The notes: generated by a model from the letters alone, not told the origin. Positions 5,582 to 13,013 are shown, numbered from the stretch's first letter. The stretch is 13,013 bases of DNA from Phocaeicola_A sp963643925 (GCA_963643925.1 CAVINS010000071.1:1-13013), one strand, 5' to 3'. Numbers and translations are program-made.

Positions 5582-8500
5582 ATGCCAAACCTCATCATAA
5601 CACCGGGAGTCTACGAAACCCTCATCTCGCAGGCCATACAAGAGAAGCTGCAGGAACTGCCGGACACACGCTATCTGGTTCAGAAAGAGGAGATAGACAG
5701 CGCGGAGTCGTACAAGATGCTGGCGGAATACCTGACGGAGATTGTCTCCGGTATATTGAAAAGCCACTTCCAACGGAAGGACTCACGGGAGACAATATCG
5801 TCGCAGGTGGAGGTGGTGAACCGGATACTGCGGTTCATCGAGCGGGAATGGAAGGCGCAGGAGATAGTAACCAGCCCCGACCTGCTGACGGAAGACGGCA
5901 AACAGATGTTCCTGCGGGGCATCTACAGCAAAGTGGGGCTGACAGAGGCACAGGTGCAGGCCGAGGCGAAGGACCACCCCGTGAGCGGATACCGTGTGAG
6001 CAACCTCTTCACCGGTGGAAACGACATCTCCATGGACGACGAGGTGCGAAGGGACATACGCACGGCGGACGAGATAGACTTGGTGGTATCCTTCATCAAG
6101 TTCGAGGGACTGCGACTGCTCATCGACGACCTGCGCGACTTCGTGCAACGGCCTGACACACGCCTGCGGGTGATGACCACCACCTACATGGGAGCCACTG
6201 ACCCCAAGGCAGTGAGGATGATCTACGGCCTGCGGGAGATGGGAAACGTGGAGATACGGGCTTCGTACAACACCCGGCAGGAGAGGCTCCATGCGAAGGC
6301 TTACATCTTCACCCGCAAGACGAACTTCGACACGGCCTACATTGGATCGAGCAACATCAGCCGCTCGGCACTGACGAAGGGGCTGGAGTGGAACATGCGG
6401 GTGACAAGCATAGAGAACCCCCACATCATCAACAAAACGAAAGCTACCTTCGACAGCTACTGGAACAGCGAGGACTTTGAGCCCATCGACTCGGACGAGC
6501 AGCTGAGCCGATTCGAGGAGGAAATTTGGAGGGAACGAGGTAAGACATCTACTCCTCCAACGACAGAAACTCTGATTCGCTTCGAGCGGAAGACACACCA
6601 GATAAAGGTTCTGGAGCGACTGCAGTTCGAGCGCACGATAGCTCACAGCTACAAGAACCTGATAATAGCCGCCACGGGAACGGGAAAGACGGCCATCAGC
6701 GCCTTCGACTATAAGGATTTCAACAAACAAATGCTAAAGGAGCAGGGCAGGCAAGCACGGCTGCTGTTCGTGGTGCATAGGGAGAAAATCCTGCAACAGG
6801 CACGCAGCACGTTCCGCTCGGTGATGGTGGACGCCAACTTCGGCGAAATCTGGACAGGAAACATCCGGCCTGGCTTGCGGGGAAATCTGGAACATCTGTT
6901 CGTCACCATCCAGACGTTGAACAACAACTGGGAGGTGTTCGAGCGCATGGGAGCGGACTACTACGACTACGTGGTGATAGACGAGGTGCACCACAGCGCC
7001 GCGGGCAGTTACAGGGAGCTGTTCACCCGATTCCGCCCGAGGATATTCCTGGGTCTGACAGCCACACCGGAACGTATGGACGGCAAGGAGATAAAGCCCG
7101 ACTTCAACGACAGGTTCGCTGCGGAGATTCGACTGCAGGAGGCGCTGAACCAACAGCTGCTGGTGCCGTTCGACTACTTCTGTGTGACGGACGACAGCGT
7201 GGACCTGAGTCTGCTGACCTGCAGGGGCGACCGCTACGATGTGACTGAGCTGAACCGCGCCTACAACAACAATGACCGACGGTTCGAGATCATCCGCAAG
7301 GCGCTGGACAACTATGTGACCGACCCCTATGACTGCAAGGCGGTCTGCTTCTGCTGCAGCATAGAGCATGCCGTGTATATGGACACGATGTTCCGACGGA
7401 GCGGATTCAAATCGATGGCGGTGACCTCACGCAACAGGGAGAACCTCGACAATGCTTCGGGTAAGTTGGCCCGCGGCGAGATAAACTACCTGTGTGTGGC
7501 GGACATGCTGAACGAGGGTGTCGACATCCCCGAGATAGACACGGTGCTTTTCCTCCGGCCTACGGAGTCGCTCACCATATTCCTGCAACAGCTGGGCCGT
7601 GGACTGCGCCTCGCCGACAAGAAGATTTGCCTGACTGTGCTCGACTTTGTGGCGCAGGCGAACCGCTCCTACAACTACGAGAGCCGGTTCCGTGCTCTGG
7701 TGGGGAGGACCATGGGCAGCGTGGAACGACAGATAAAGTCGGGATTCACGTTCCTGCCACGTGGCTGTTCCATCACCATGGAGAAGCAGGCGCAGGAGTA
7801 CATTCTGAAGAACATCAAAGAGGCGATATTCAACCTGGCAAGGCTCCGCAGGGAATGTAGGACGTTCACGCAGAACACTGGACAGGGACTGACCTATGAG
7901 AACTTCATCAACAACTTCGACCTCGACTGGCGAATCGTCTACAGGACCCCTGGTTCGTGGGCTCGGCTGAAGGTGCAGAGCGGCATAGAGGTGGAAGGGT
8001 TCGACGAGCAGAGCAAATACACGAAACTGTTGGAGGGGGGACTGTCGAGACTTTACCACACGAACAGTTTTCAGTACCTCAGCTACCTGAAAAAGCTGAT
8101 GATGAATGGGATGAACCAGGTGCAGGGGGCAACGAGACGTGAGGAGAAGTTTCTGCAGTTGTTCTATTACACGGTGTGGATGGACGATGTGCAGAAGGTG
8201 AACAAGACCTATGGACAGGCGTTCACAGGCATAGCGGAGGCTGTACGTTCGGTAGCTCGGCAGTCTTGGTTCATAGAGGAACTGCAGTTCATGGTCTCGC
8301 TACGCCTGTCGCAACTGAGCCAGACCACCCAGTGGCTGAAGGTGGACGATGAGGGCGAGATAGAGCTCTACGGCTGCTATTCGGCGGACGAGATTCACCT
8401 GATGCTGGAGAACAAACTAGGCCGTTGGCAGGTGTTTGGTATGCAATACAACACGAAGCGTAAGTTTGCGATGATCTTCGTCACGCTGAACAAATCGGAC

Positions 8501-8812
8501 AAGGAGTATTCGCCCAGCACGCTCTACGAGGACTATCCCATCTCGGCCACCCAGTTCCACTGGCAGTCGATGAACAGGGTGCGGCAAGCGAGTGAGGAGG
8601 GACTGCGCATCACCCAACAGCGCACCAACGGATGGCGTTATCTGCTCTTCGTCCGCGACTCGAAGCAAGATGAGTATGGCAACACGAATGCATACTATTG
8701 CCTGGGCTTCATGGACTACGTCAGTAGCCACGGCGAATGTCCGATGAACATCATCTGCGAGATGCACAACAGCATCCCCGGCTTCATACTGGAGTCGGCA
8801 AAAGCGATATGA
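5582..8812 (+). CDS. PLD-nuclease/SF2 helicase/DUF3427 multidomain protein
   Basis: A 1076-residue protein with three parts. Residues about 130-300 form a phospholipase-D-like nuclease domain with the signature LHAKAYIF (His237, Lys239) and GSSN (255-258), the single HKD-type half-site seen in helicase-linked PLD domains. Residues about 340-700 are an SF2 DEAD/DEAH helicase: motif I AATGTGKT (363-370), motif II DEVH (467-470), motif III TAT (493-495) and motif VI QQLGRGLR (669-676). The C-terminal third, including FLQLFYYTVW and ISATQFHWQSMN, fits DUF3427. The architecture is that of COG3886 plus COG1061 proteins annotated as DUF3427 helicases, at about the normal length. It would unwind or translocate on nucleic acid and may cleave it. 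A role in defence or repair is inferred from the domains and the nuclease-rich neighbourhood. It appears monocistronic, with its own -7 box. All key residues are present. Confidence 0.92.
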   Translation: MPNLIITPGVYETLISQAIQEKLQELPDTRYLVQKEEIDSAESYKMLAEYLTEIVSGILKSHFQRKDSRETISSQVEVVNRILRFIEREWKAQEIVTSPDLLTEDGKQMFLRGIYSKVGLTEAQVQAEAKDHPVSGYRVSNLFTGGNDISMDDEVRRDIRTADEIDLVVSFIKFEGLRLLIDDLRDFVQRPDTRLRVMTTTYMGATDPKAVRMIYGLREMGNVEIRASYNTRQERLHAKAYIFTRKTNFDTAYIGSSNISRSALTKGLEWNMRVTSIENPHIINKTKATFDSYWNSEDFEPIDSDEQLSRFEEEIWRERGKTSTPPTTETLIRFERKTHQIKVLERLQFERTIAHSYKNLIIAATGTGKTAISAFDYKDFNKQMLKEQGRQARLLFVVHREKILQQARSTFRSVMVDANFGEIWTGNIRPGLRGNLEHLFVTIQTLNNNWEVFERMGADYYDYVVIDEVHHSAAGSYRELFTRFRPRIFLGLTATPERMDGKEIKPDFNDRFAAEIRLQEALNQQLLVPFDYFCVTDDSVDLSLLTCRGDRYDVTELNRAYNNNDRRFEIIRKALDNYVTDPYDCKAVCFCCSIEHAVYMDTMFRRSGFKSMAVTSRNRENLDNASGKLARGEINYLCVADMLNEGVDIPEIDTVLFLRPTESLTIFLQQLGRGLRLADKKICLTVLDFVAQANRSYNYESRFRALVGRTMGSVERQIKSGFTFLPRGCSITMEKQAQEYILKNIKEAIFNLARLRRECRTFTQNTGQGLTYENFINNFDLDWRIVYRTPGSWARLKVQSGIEVEGFDEQSKYTKLLEGGLSRLYHTNSFQYLSYLKKLMMNGMNQVQGATRREEKFLQLFYYTVWMDDVQKVNKTYGQAFTGIAEAVRSVARQSWFIEELQFMVSLRLSQLSQTTQWLKVDDEGEIELYGCYSADEIHLMLENKLGRWQVFGMQYNTKRKFAMIFVTLNKSDKEYSPSTLYEDYPISATQFHWQSMNRVRQASEEGLRITQQRTNGWRYLLFVRDSKQDEYGNTNAYYCLGFMDYVSSHGECPMNIICEMHNSIPGFILESAKAI

Positions 8813-8830
8813 GTGGAGGCGCGGCAGACC

Positions 8831-8937
8831 CCAGCTGTCCCTGCATCTCAGTATCTCAGTTGAAAAAAGAAGAGGGGTAGTGGGATAAGAAAAGACAAGC
8901 CAGACTGCGCCGGGCAAAATTATTCCGAACGGGCTTG
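8831..8937 (+). repeat. Dispersed CTCAG module with purine tract and hairpin
   Basis: Starting about 20 nt after the stop of the PLD/helicase gene: CAGCTGT, ATCTCAGTATCTCAGTT, GAAAAAAGAAG, GGGATAAGA, then CAAGCC (8896-8901), which pairs with GGCTTG (8932-8937). The same ordered parts recur at 12929-13009. The hairpin may end transcription, but the module is more elaborate than a simple terminator. The interval 8813-8991 contains no gene. Confidence 0.6.
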
Positions 8938-8940
8938 ATG

Positions 8941-8968
8941 GTTTTGTCCCCGATTTGCATTATCTTCG
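8941..8968 (+). promoter_or_regulatory. Promoter-like region before the RhuM fragment
   Basis: GTTTTG (8941-8946) and TATCTTCG (8961-8968, one mismatch to TAnnTTTG) are separated by 14 nt, shorter than usual. The stretch TTTGTCC, GATTT, TGGAGAA, GATATAAA aligns with 4755-4806, so this is probably a decayed relative of that promoter. Confidence 0.4.
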
Positions 8969-8991
8969 CAGTGGAGAATCGGATATAAATC

Positions 8992-9252
8992 ATGGCAAAG
9001 AAATATGAGATAAGAAACAGTACGGCAGAGTTCCTTACTTTCGTGGCAGAAGGCAAAGAACAAGGAATACAGGTGCTGTACAAAAACGAAACCGTGTGGG
9101 CTGCGCAGAAGGCTATGACACAATTGTTTGACTGCTCGACAGACAACATCGGACTGCATCCTCTCCTGGCTCATTTCATCACCTCAGCATTTCGCTCCCC
9201 GATATTTTTGCAGTGTGCAATTAAATGTATACCTTTGCGGGGTAGTTTGTAG
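8992..9252 (+). pseudogene. Truncated RhuM-family protein
   Basis: The first 56 residues, MAKKYEIRNSTAEFL through GIQVLYKNETVW, QKAMTQLFDCS and TDNIGLH, match the N-terminus of Bacteroidales RhuM-family proteins (DNA-binding-like domain, from memory). The family then continues with LKNI and runs to roughly 300 or more residues; here the sequence changes at about 9160 to PLLAHFITSAF, which is unrelated, and stops at 9252. The tail overlaps the promoter of the next gene (9205-9237), so those codons are not genuine. A deletion, probably on arrival of the nuclease gene, removed the rest. RhuM is associated with pathogenicity islands and its function is poorly known; this copy should be inactive. 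Confidence 0.78.
9205..9237 (+). promoter_or_regulatory. Bacteroidota-type promoter for the Rpn nuclease gene
   Basis: TTTTTG (9205-9210) followed after 19 nt by TACCTTTG (9230-9237) is a full consensus match. The start would be near 9243-9245, leaving a leader of about 25 nt. Confidence 0.75.
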
Positions 9253-9255
9253 AAT

Positions 9256-9261
9256 AAGGAG
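9256..9261 (+). promoter_or_regulatory. Strong Shine-Dalgarno AAGGAG
   Basis: AAGGAG ends 8 nt before the ATG at 9270 and fixes that start. Such a strong site is unusual beside the other genes of this window and among Bacteroidota in general. Confidence 0.6.
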
Positions 9262-9269
9262 AACTGACG

Positions 9270-10187
9270 ATGACAGAACTGAAAGACAAATACATTCGCT
9301 TCGACTGGGCTATAAAACGCCTGTTGCGGCAGAAGGTCAACTTCGGAGTGCTCGAAGGATTTCTCACAGTGTTCCTCGGCGAGGAGATAAAGGTGCTGGA
9401 GATACTCGAGAGCGAAGGCAACCAGTGCGCAGCCGACGACAAGTTCAACCGCGTGGACATAAAGGCGAAGAACAGCAAGGGGGAGATTATCATCGTGGAG
9501 GTGCAGAACACCACCGAGCTCTACTACCTCGAGCGTGTGCTCTACGGCGTGGCAAAGGCCATCACCGAACACATCAACCTGGGCAGCAGCTACAGGGAGG
9601 TGAAGAAGGTGTACTCCATCAGCATCCTCTACTTCGACCTGGGCAAGGGCTCGGACTACATCTACATAGGACAGAACAACTTCGTGGGACTGCACACTAA
9701 AGATCAGTTGGTGATAAGCACCAAGGAGCAGGAGAACATCGTGAGGAAATCGCCCTCGGAAATCTTCCCTACATACATCCTGATTCGCGTGAACGAGTTC
9801 GACAAGGTGGCCAAGTCGCCGATGGAGGAATGGGTGAACTACCTGAAGAATGGTGTCATCGCTTCGGATGCGAAGGCTCCTGGCCTGCAAGAGGCACGCG
9901 AGAGGCTGAAGTATTACGAGATGTCCGACAAGGAGCGTCACGACTACGACGAGCACCTGAACGCCATAATGATACAGAACGACGTGCTCGGCAACGCCAA
10001 ACTGGAAGGTATGGCTGAAGGGCGTGCTGAAGGGCGTGCTGAAGGCATAGCTGAAGGTGAGGCCCGCAAGACGGAAGAGATAGCTAAGGCGATGCTTGCC
10101 AAAGGTATGGACGCAAACACGATAGCCGAACTGACAGGTTTGTCTGTGGAGGATGTGAAGAAGTTCGGTTATAAATCAGCGCATTGA
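9270..10187 (+). CDS. Rpn/PD-(D/E)XK nuclease-family transposase-like protein
   Basis: A 305-residue protein. The N-terminal DKYIRFDWAIKRLLRQKVNF and the core VDIKAKNSKGEIIIVEVQ (Asp63, Glu77, Gln79) are the PD-(D/E)XK_2 signature of the Rpn recombination-promoting nuclease/'transposase' family, very common in Bacteroidales. Residues 245-264 are a repeated LEGM/AEGR/AEGR/AEGI/AEGE linker, followed by a C-terminal HTH-like segment MLAKGMDANTIAELTGLSVE. E. coli RpnA relatives are DNA endonucleases that raise RecA-independent recombination; the same activity is inferred here. The length is normal and the active-site residues are present. It has its own promoter and a strong Shine-Dalgarno. It lies directly after the truncated RhuM gene, so its insertion may have caused that truncation. 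No terminal inverted repeats or target duplication are visible around it. Confidence 0.93.
   Translation: MTELKDKYIRFDWAIKRLLRQKVNFGVLEGFLTVFLGEEIKVLEILESEGNQCAADDKFNRVDIKAKNSKGEIIIVEVQNTTELYYLERVLYGVAKAITEHINLGSSYREVKKVYSISILYFDLGKGSDYIYIGQNNFVGLHTKDQLVISTKEQENIVRKSPSEIFPTYILIRVNEFDKVAKSPMEEWVNYLKNGVIASDAKAPGLQEARERLKYYEMSDKERHDYDEHLNAIMIQNDVLGNAKLEGMAEGRAEGRAEGIAEGEARKTEEIAKAMLAKGMDANTIAELTGLSVEDVKKFGYKSAH
10002..10061 (+). repeat. 12-bp in-frame tandem repeat in the nuclease gene
   Basis: Five 12-bp units, two of them identical (GCTGAAGGGCGT at 10014-10025 and 10026-10037), encode the xEGx linker. Unit gain or loss would keep the frame and change only the linker length. Confidence 0.7.
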
Positions 10188-10196
10188 AGATAAAAG

Positions 10197-10262
10197 ATGG
10201 ATTACGGAAGGACAGCGATGCCCGACGACAATAAAAAGAAAATAAATCAACAACTTAAGTGA
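10197..10262 (+). CDS. Possible 21-residue leader ORF overlapping the next start
   Basis: ATG 10197 opens a 21-codon frame (MDYGRTAMPDDNKKKINQQLK) that begins 9 nt after the nuclease stop and ends with TGA 10260-10262. That TGA overlaps the lipoprotein ATG by one base (TGATG). The overlap would suit translational coupling, but the ORF is short, A-rich and has no RBS, so chance is likely. No TAnnTTTG promoter is visible in 10188-10261, so the lipoprotein gene may depend on upstream transcription. Confidence 0.2.
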   Translation: MDYGRTAMPDDNKKKINQQLK

Positions 10263-12793
10263 TGAAGAAAACAATACTCTCGGCGGCGGTATTGTCGCTG
10301 GCTCTGATGGGATGCTCCAACAGCGAGGAGGGCTCCCAATCGACTTACGTGCCCGAAGGGACTCCCATCCGGGTGAACGCCTTGGTGGGCGACATGGAGA
10401 CTCGCGCAGGAAACGACTCGGAGAACCTGCAACGGTTCTACCTGAACATCGTCAACAGCAACAAGAAACCGAACTACTGCTACAACGCCTTGATGGTGAA
10501 GAACAGCTCGGGTGCGTGGGAATCGTTCGACGCGAATGACGAGGCCAAGGCCCTGCGGATGTACTGGGCAGGCGACGAAAAACAAGTGGAGGTGACGGCG
10601 GCCACGTTCGCAGCCAGCGAGATGTCTGGGCTGGGAGTGGAGAGCGACCAGACGAGCGAGGCCAACTACAACAAATCGGACAAGCTGGTGATGAAACCCA
10701 CGTCCGTGAATCCCGACCCCACAGGCATCACGGTGAACTTTCAGCACCTGATGGCGAAGGTGAAACTGGAGATAGACCTGGGCGAGGAGGATAATTTCCA
10801 GACGAACCCGCTCGCCAATGTGGCCATAGGGGGCACGGAGCTGAAGCGTGTCTGTGCGGAGACGACCTACACATTCACCGACCTCACGCCCTCCACGGTG
10901 GAGGAAATCTCTCCTTTGGTGGACGGCTTCACGGCTGCGGACAATACCGCAAGCCCAGCTGTCAAAGCCATGGCCTGCTATGAGGCCATCGTCGTGCCGC
11001 AGACTGTGGGTGTCGGCAAGTTCACCGTAAGCTTCACGCTGGGAGGAAAGAATTACATTTGGTCATCCTCGACCGAGGTGGTGTTCGACTCCAACTTCGA
11101 GTATACCCTGAAGTTGAAACTCTATCCCGACAAGCTGGTGCTGGACGGTGTCACGGTGGACGGATGGGGCTCCCAGGAAGGCCTGGGAAGCGGCGCCGTG
11201 GTAGAGTATATACCTACGCTCACCGTGACGGCGGATGATCATCTGGAAAATGTAGATGAGGTAACAAAGGCCCTTAGGGGAGGCACGAAGCTGAATGTAG
11301 TGGGTCCGCTGAACGAAAACGACGCGAAATTGTTGGGCTCAGCCGGCGCCATTACGTATCTGGACCTGACGGATGCCGAGTTTGATGCTTCTTATTTAAG
11401 CAGCCTCTTCTACGACTCCGATAACAGCCAGGCAACCGCCTTGGCCGGCACCCTGGAGGCCTTCATAATGCCAAAGGCAATAACCGCCCTCAGCAGCTGG
11501 TCTTTTTTAGGAAACTGTAGTGCGCTTAAAAACCTCACGTTGCCTGCAGGTTTGACGTCTATACAACAGATGGGGTCTTATCTCAACAAAACGGCGATAA
11601 CGGAAATCACCATTCCTGCGGGAGTGACAACGATTGGATATTCCACATTTGACGGTTGTAGTAAATTAAAGAAAGTCACATTAAAAGGAAATGTGACGTC
11701 GATAGGGATGTATGCATTCGATGGATGCTCAGCCCTTACGGAGTTAAATTTGCCTGAGGGGTTAACGTCGGTAGGGATGTATGCATTCCGAGGATGCTCA
11801 GCCCTTACGGAGCTAAATTTGCCTTCGACGTTGACGAAGATAGGGATGAATGCATTCGATGAATGCTCAGCCCTTACGGAGTTAAATTTGCCTGAGGGGT
11901 TAACGTCGATAGGGGAGAATGCATTCCAGGGATGCTCTGCCCTTGAGGAGGTAAATTTGCCTTCAACGTTGACGTCGATAGAGATATATGCATTCCAAGA
12001 ATGCTCTGCCCTTAAGGAGGTTACCATACCATCGAAAATCACCTCTTTAAGTGGTTACGTGTTCTATGGCTGTACGTCTCTTGAGACGGTTAACCTGCCT
12101 GAGGGATTGACATCGATAGGGATGAAAACATTCTACGGATGCTCAGCCCTTAAGAATATAAATTTGCCTTTGACATTGACATCGATAGATCTTGCGGCTT
12201 TCGAAGGATGCTCAGCCATAACGGAGATTACCTTACTCTCGAAAAATACGAATTTAGCTCAAGCATTCAGTGAATGTACTAACCTTAAAAAGGTCAATCT
12301 GCCTGATGGGTTGACGGAGATTGCCAATTACTCTTTCCAGAATTTTAAGGCCCTCGCGGGGATTACCATACCTTCGACAGTGACGAAATTAGGTACTAGA
12401 GCGTTTGAGAATTGTGAAGTCTTGACGGCTATAGAACTGCCTGCCGGATTGACGGAGATAAACTATTGTACGTTCTATGGATGCAAGGCTCTGACGACGA
12501 TTACCCTACATTCGGGAGTGACAACGATTCCAAATCTATGTTTTTGGGGCTGTACGGAGCTAACCACAGTCACGTGTGAAGGGAAAATAGGAACTATCGG
12601 ACAGAATGCGTTCATGAACTGTACTAAGCTCACGGATCTGTATCTGAAGGATTGTGAGTCATTGCCTAGCTTAGGAGACAACGTCTTCAACGGAATCGAC
12701 CATACCGTAACTGTTCACCTGAGTGAGGAACTCTATAATAGCGTAACTGGCGCTTCCACAACTTGGAGCGGAGTAACATTCACAAATGACTGA
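10262..12793 (+). CDS. Surface lipoprotein: Mfa-like domain fused to BspA-type leucine-rich repeats
   Basis: An 843-residue protein from ATG 10262 (a GTG sits directly before it at 10259). MKKTILSAAVLSLALMGC is a clear lipoprotein signal with lipidation at Cys18. The acidic SNSEE after the Cys resembles the lipoprotein export signal that sends Bacteroidota lipoproteins to the cell surface. Residues about 30-310 fit the fimbrillin/Mfa-like fold: IRVNALVGDMETRAG near the start, NFQHLMAKVKLEI in the middle, and VVFDSNFEYTLKLKL and DGVTVDGWGS at its end. From about residue 400 to the C-terminus run some 15 or more BspA-type 23-residue LRRs of the form LTSIGxxAFxGCSALxELNLPxG. Such proteins bind host matrix proteins or other cells; that role is inferred here. 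There is no C-terminal sorting domain. The LRR half uses many more A/T-ending codons (TTA, GCA, AAT) than the first half. Confidence 0.9.
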   Translation: MKKTILSAAVLSLALMGCSNSEEGSQSTYVPEGTPIRVNALVGDMETRAGNDSENLQRFYLNIVNSNKKPNYCYNALMVKNSSGAWESFDANDEAKALRMYWAGDEKQVEVTAATFAASEMSGLGVESDQTSEANYNKSDKLVMKPTSVNPDPTGITVNFQHLMAKVKLEIDLGEEDNFQTNPLANVAIGGTELKRVCAETTYTFTDLTPSTVEEISPLVDGFTAADNTASPAVKAMACYEAIVVPQTVGVGKFTVSFTLGGKNYIWSSSTEVVFDSNFEYTLKLKLYPDKLVLDGVTVDGWGSQEGLGSGAVVEYIPTLTVTADDHLENVDEVTKALRGGTKLNVVGPLNENDAKLLGSAGAITYLDLTDAEFDASYLSSLFYDSDNSQATALAGTLEAFIMPKAITALSSWSFLGNCSALKNLTLPAGLTSIQQMGSYLNKTAITEITIPAGVTTIGYSTFDGCSKLKKVTLKGNVTSIGMYAFDGCSALTELNLPEGLTSVGMYAFRGCSALTELNLPSTLTKIGMNAFDECSALTELNLPEGLTSIGENAFQGCSALEEVNLPSTLTSIEIYAFQECSALKEVTIPSKITSLSGYVFYGCTSLETVNLPEGLTSIGMKTFYGCSALKNINLPLTLTSIDLAAFEGCSAITEITLLSKNTNLAQAFSECTNLKKVNLPDGLTEIANYSFQNFKALAGITIPSTVTKLGTRAFENCEVLTAIELPAGLTEINYCTFYGCKALTTITLHSGVTTIPNLCFWGCTELTTVTCEGKIGTIGQNAFMNCTKLTDLYLKDCESLPSLGDNVFNGIDHTVTVHLSEELYNSVTGASTTWSGVTFTND
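11699..12043 (+). repeat. 69-bp tandem repeats encoding LRRs
   Basis: Five consecutive 69-bp units (11699, 11768, 11837, 11906, 11975) are close copies at DNA level, sharing GCATTC, GGATGCTCAGCCCTTACGGA and AAATTTGCCT. Units 1 and 3 share the ending CTGAGGGGTTAACG, while units 2 and 4 share a CCTTC-ACGTTGACG ending, so there is a 138-bp higher-order period. Later units (to about 12600) are more diverged. Confidence 0.85.
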
Positions 12794-12867
12794 TAACCTA
12801 TCCGCAGGCTTCAGCGGGGAGGGGCGCAAACCTCCTCCACCCGAAGTCCACGGAACAGAATAGCCCG

Positions 12868-12908
12868 GCGGGTCGAGAGGAACATTTCCTTTGGCCCGCT
12901 TCGCTTTT
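12868..12908 (+). terminator. Rho-independent-like terminator of the lipoprotein gene
   Basis: GCGGG (12868-12872) and AGGAA (12878-12882) pair with TTCCT (12885-12889) and CCCGC (12895-12899) around an internal loop, followed by TTCGCTTTTC. It lies about 75 nt after the stop codon. Confidence 0.5.
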
Positions 12909-12928
12909 CTATGGGGTCCCCTGCTGCC

Positions 12929-13009
12929 TCAGAATCTCAGTATCTCAGTTAAAAAAGAAGTGAGATAAGACAAGCCATGCCGAATGTTTGGCAGTTCGGA
13001 AAACATGGC
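12929..13009 (+). repeat. Dispersed CTCAG module with terminal hairpin
   Basis: CAGAATCTCAGTATCTCAGTT, A6GAAG, GATAAGA and CAAGCCA repeat the module at 8831-8937. It ends in a strong hairpin: GCCATG (12974-12979) with CATGGC (13004-13009), and CCGAA (12980-12984) with TTCGG (12995-12999), leaving an AAAA bulge. The interval from 12794 to the window end contains no gene. Confidence 0.6.
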
Positions 13010-13013
13010 GTAA

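Noticed and set aside
1978..8059. Long reverse-strand ORFs (for example 1978-2832, 3451-4239, 5783-6730, 6734-7369)
   Set aside because: They are antisense to helicase genes with clear motifs, lack recognisable domains, and arise from the G/C-rich third codon positions of the real genes.
9160..10200. Rpn gene as part of a complete insertion sequence
   Set aside because: No terminal inverted repeats or target-site duplication could be found on either side.
11699..12043. Regular 69-bp repeats as a CRISPR array
   Set aside because: The repeats are in frame, encode LRRs and have no unique spacers.

Overview
This looks like chromosomal accessory DNA from a member of the Bacteroidales, probably Prevotellaceae or a relative. 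The signs are Bacteroidota-type promoters (TTTG about 19-20 nt before TAnnTTTG), mostly weak Shine-Dalgarno sequences, a Mfa-like/BspA-type surface lipoprotein, a DUF3987 protein, a RhuM fragment and a PD-(D/E)XK Rpn/transposase-type nuclease. No tRNA, rRNA, CRISPR array or complete insertion sequence was seen. All family assignments come from reading motifs, not from database searches.

Layout. 1-370 (-): N-terminal part of a DUF3987-like P-loop protein that runs off the window. 419-594: an AT-rich region built as a concentric palindrome, with outer arms that are perfect 23-bp inverted copies made of three 8-bp TATCAGAA-type units. 607-1104 (-): a doubtful hydrophilic ORF. 1105-1411: gene remnants, then a good promoter overlapped by two GTGA-N3-TCAC palindromes. 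1412-4680 (+): a two-gene unit, a small exported protein (FKGVPIDGT family) followed 29 nt later by a UvrD/HelD-type helicase with an apparent N-terminal membrane anchor and a PD-(D/E)xK-like insertion. 4830-5415 (+): a frameshifted paralogue of the small exported protein, followed by a short relic resembling the start of the helicase gene. 5582-8812 (+): a large PLD-nuclease/SF2-helicase/DUF3427 protein. 8992-9252 (+): a RhuM-family gene cut off after about 56 residues. 9270-10187 (+): an Rpn-type nuclease. 10262-12793 (+): a surface lipoprotein with a Mfa-like N-terminal half and a BspA-type leucine-rich-repeat C-terminal half. 12794-13013: terminator, dispersed repeat and hairpin.

How the parts may work together. 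The 1.4-10.2 kb stretch collects two multi-domain helicase-nucleases, an Rpn nuclease, a RhuM fragment and relics, which resembles a defence or genome-plasticity island (inference). The most unusual unit is the exported protein plus membrane-anchored helicase operon. A decayed second copy of the small gene, still followed by helicase-start-like sequence, suggests that the pair is an old linked module and not a chance neighbourhood. A dispersed intergenic module (CTCAG/TATCAG triplets, often followed by an A-rich purine tract and a hairpin) recurs 3' of several genes and may mark cassette boundaries.
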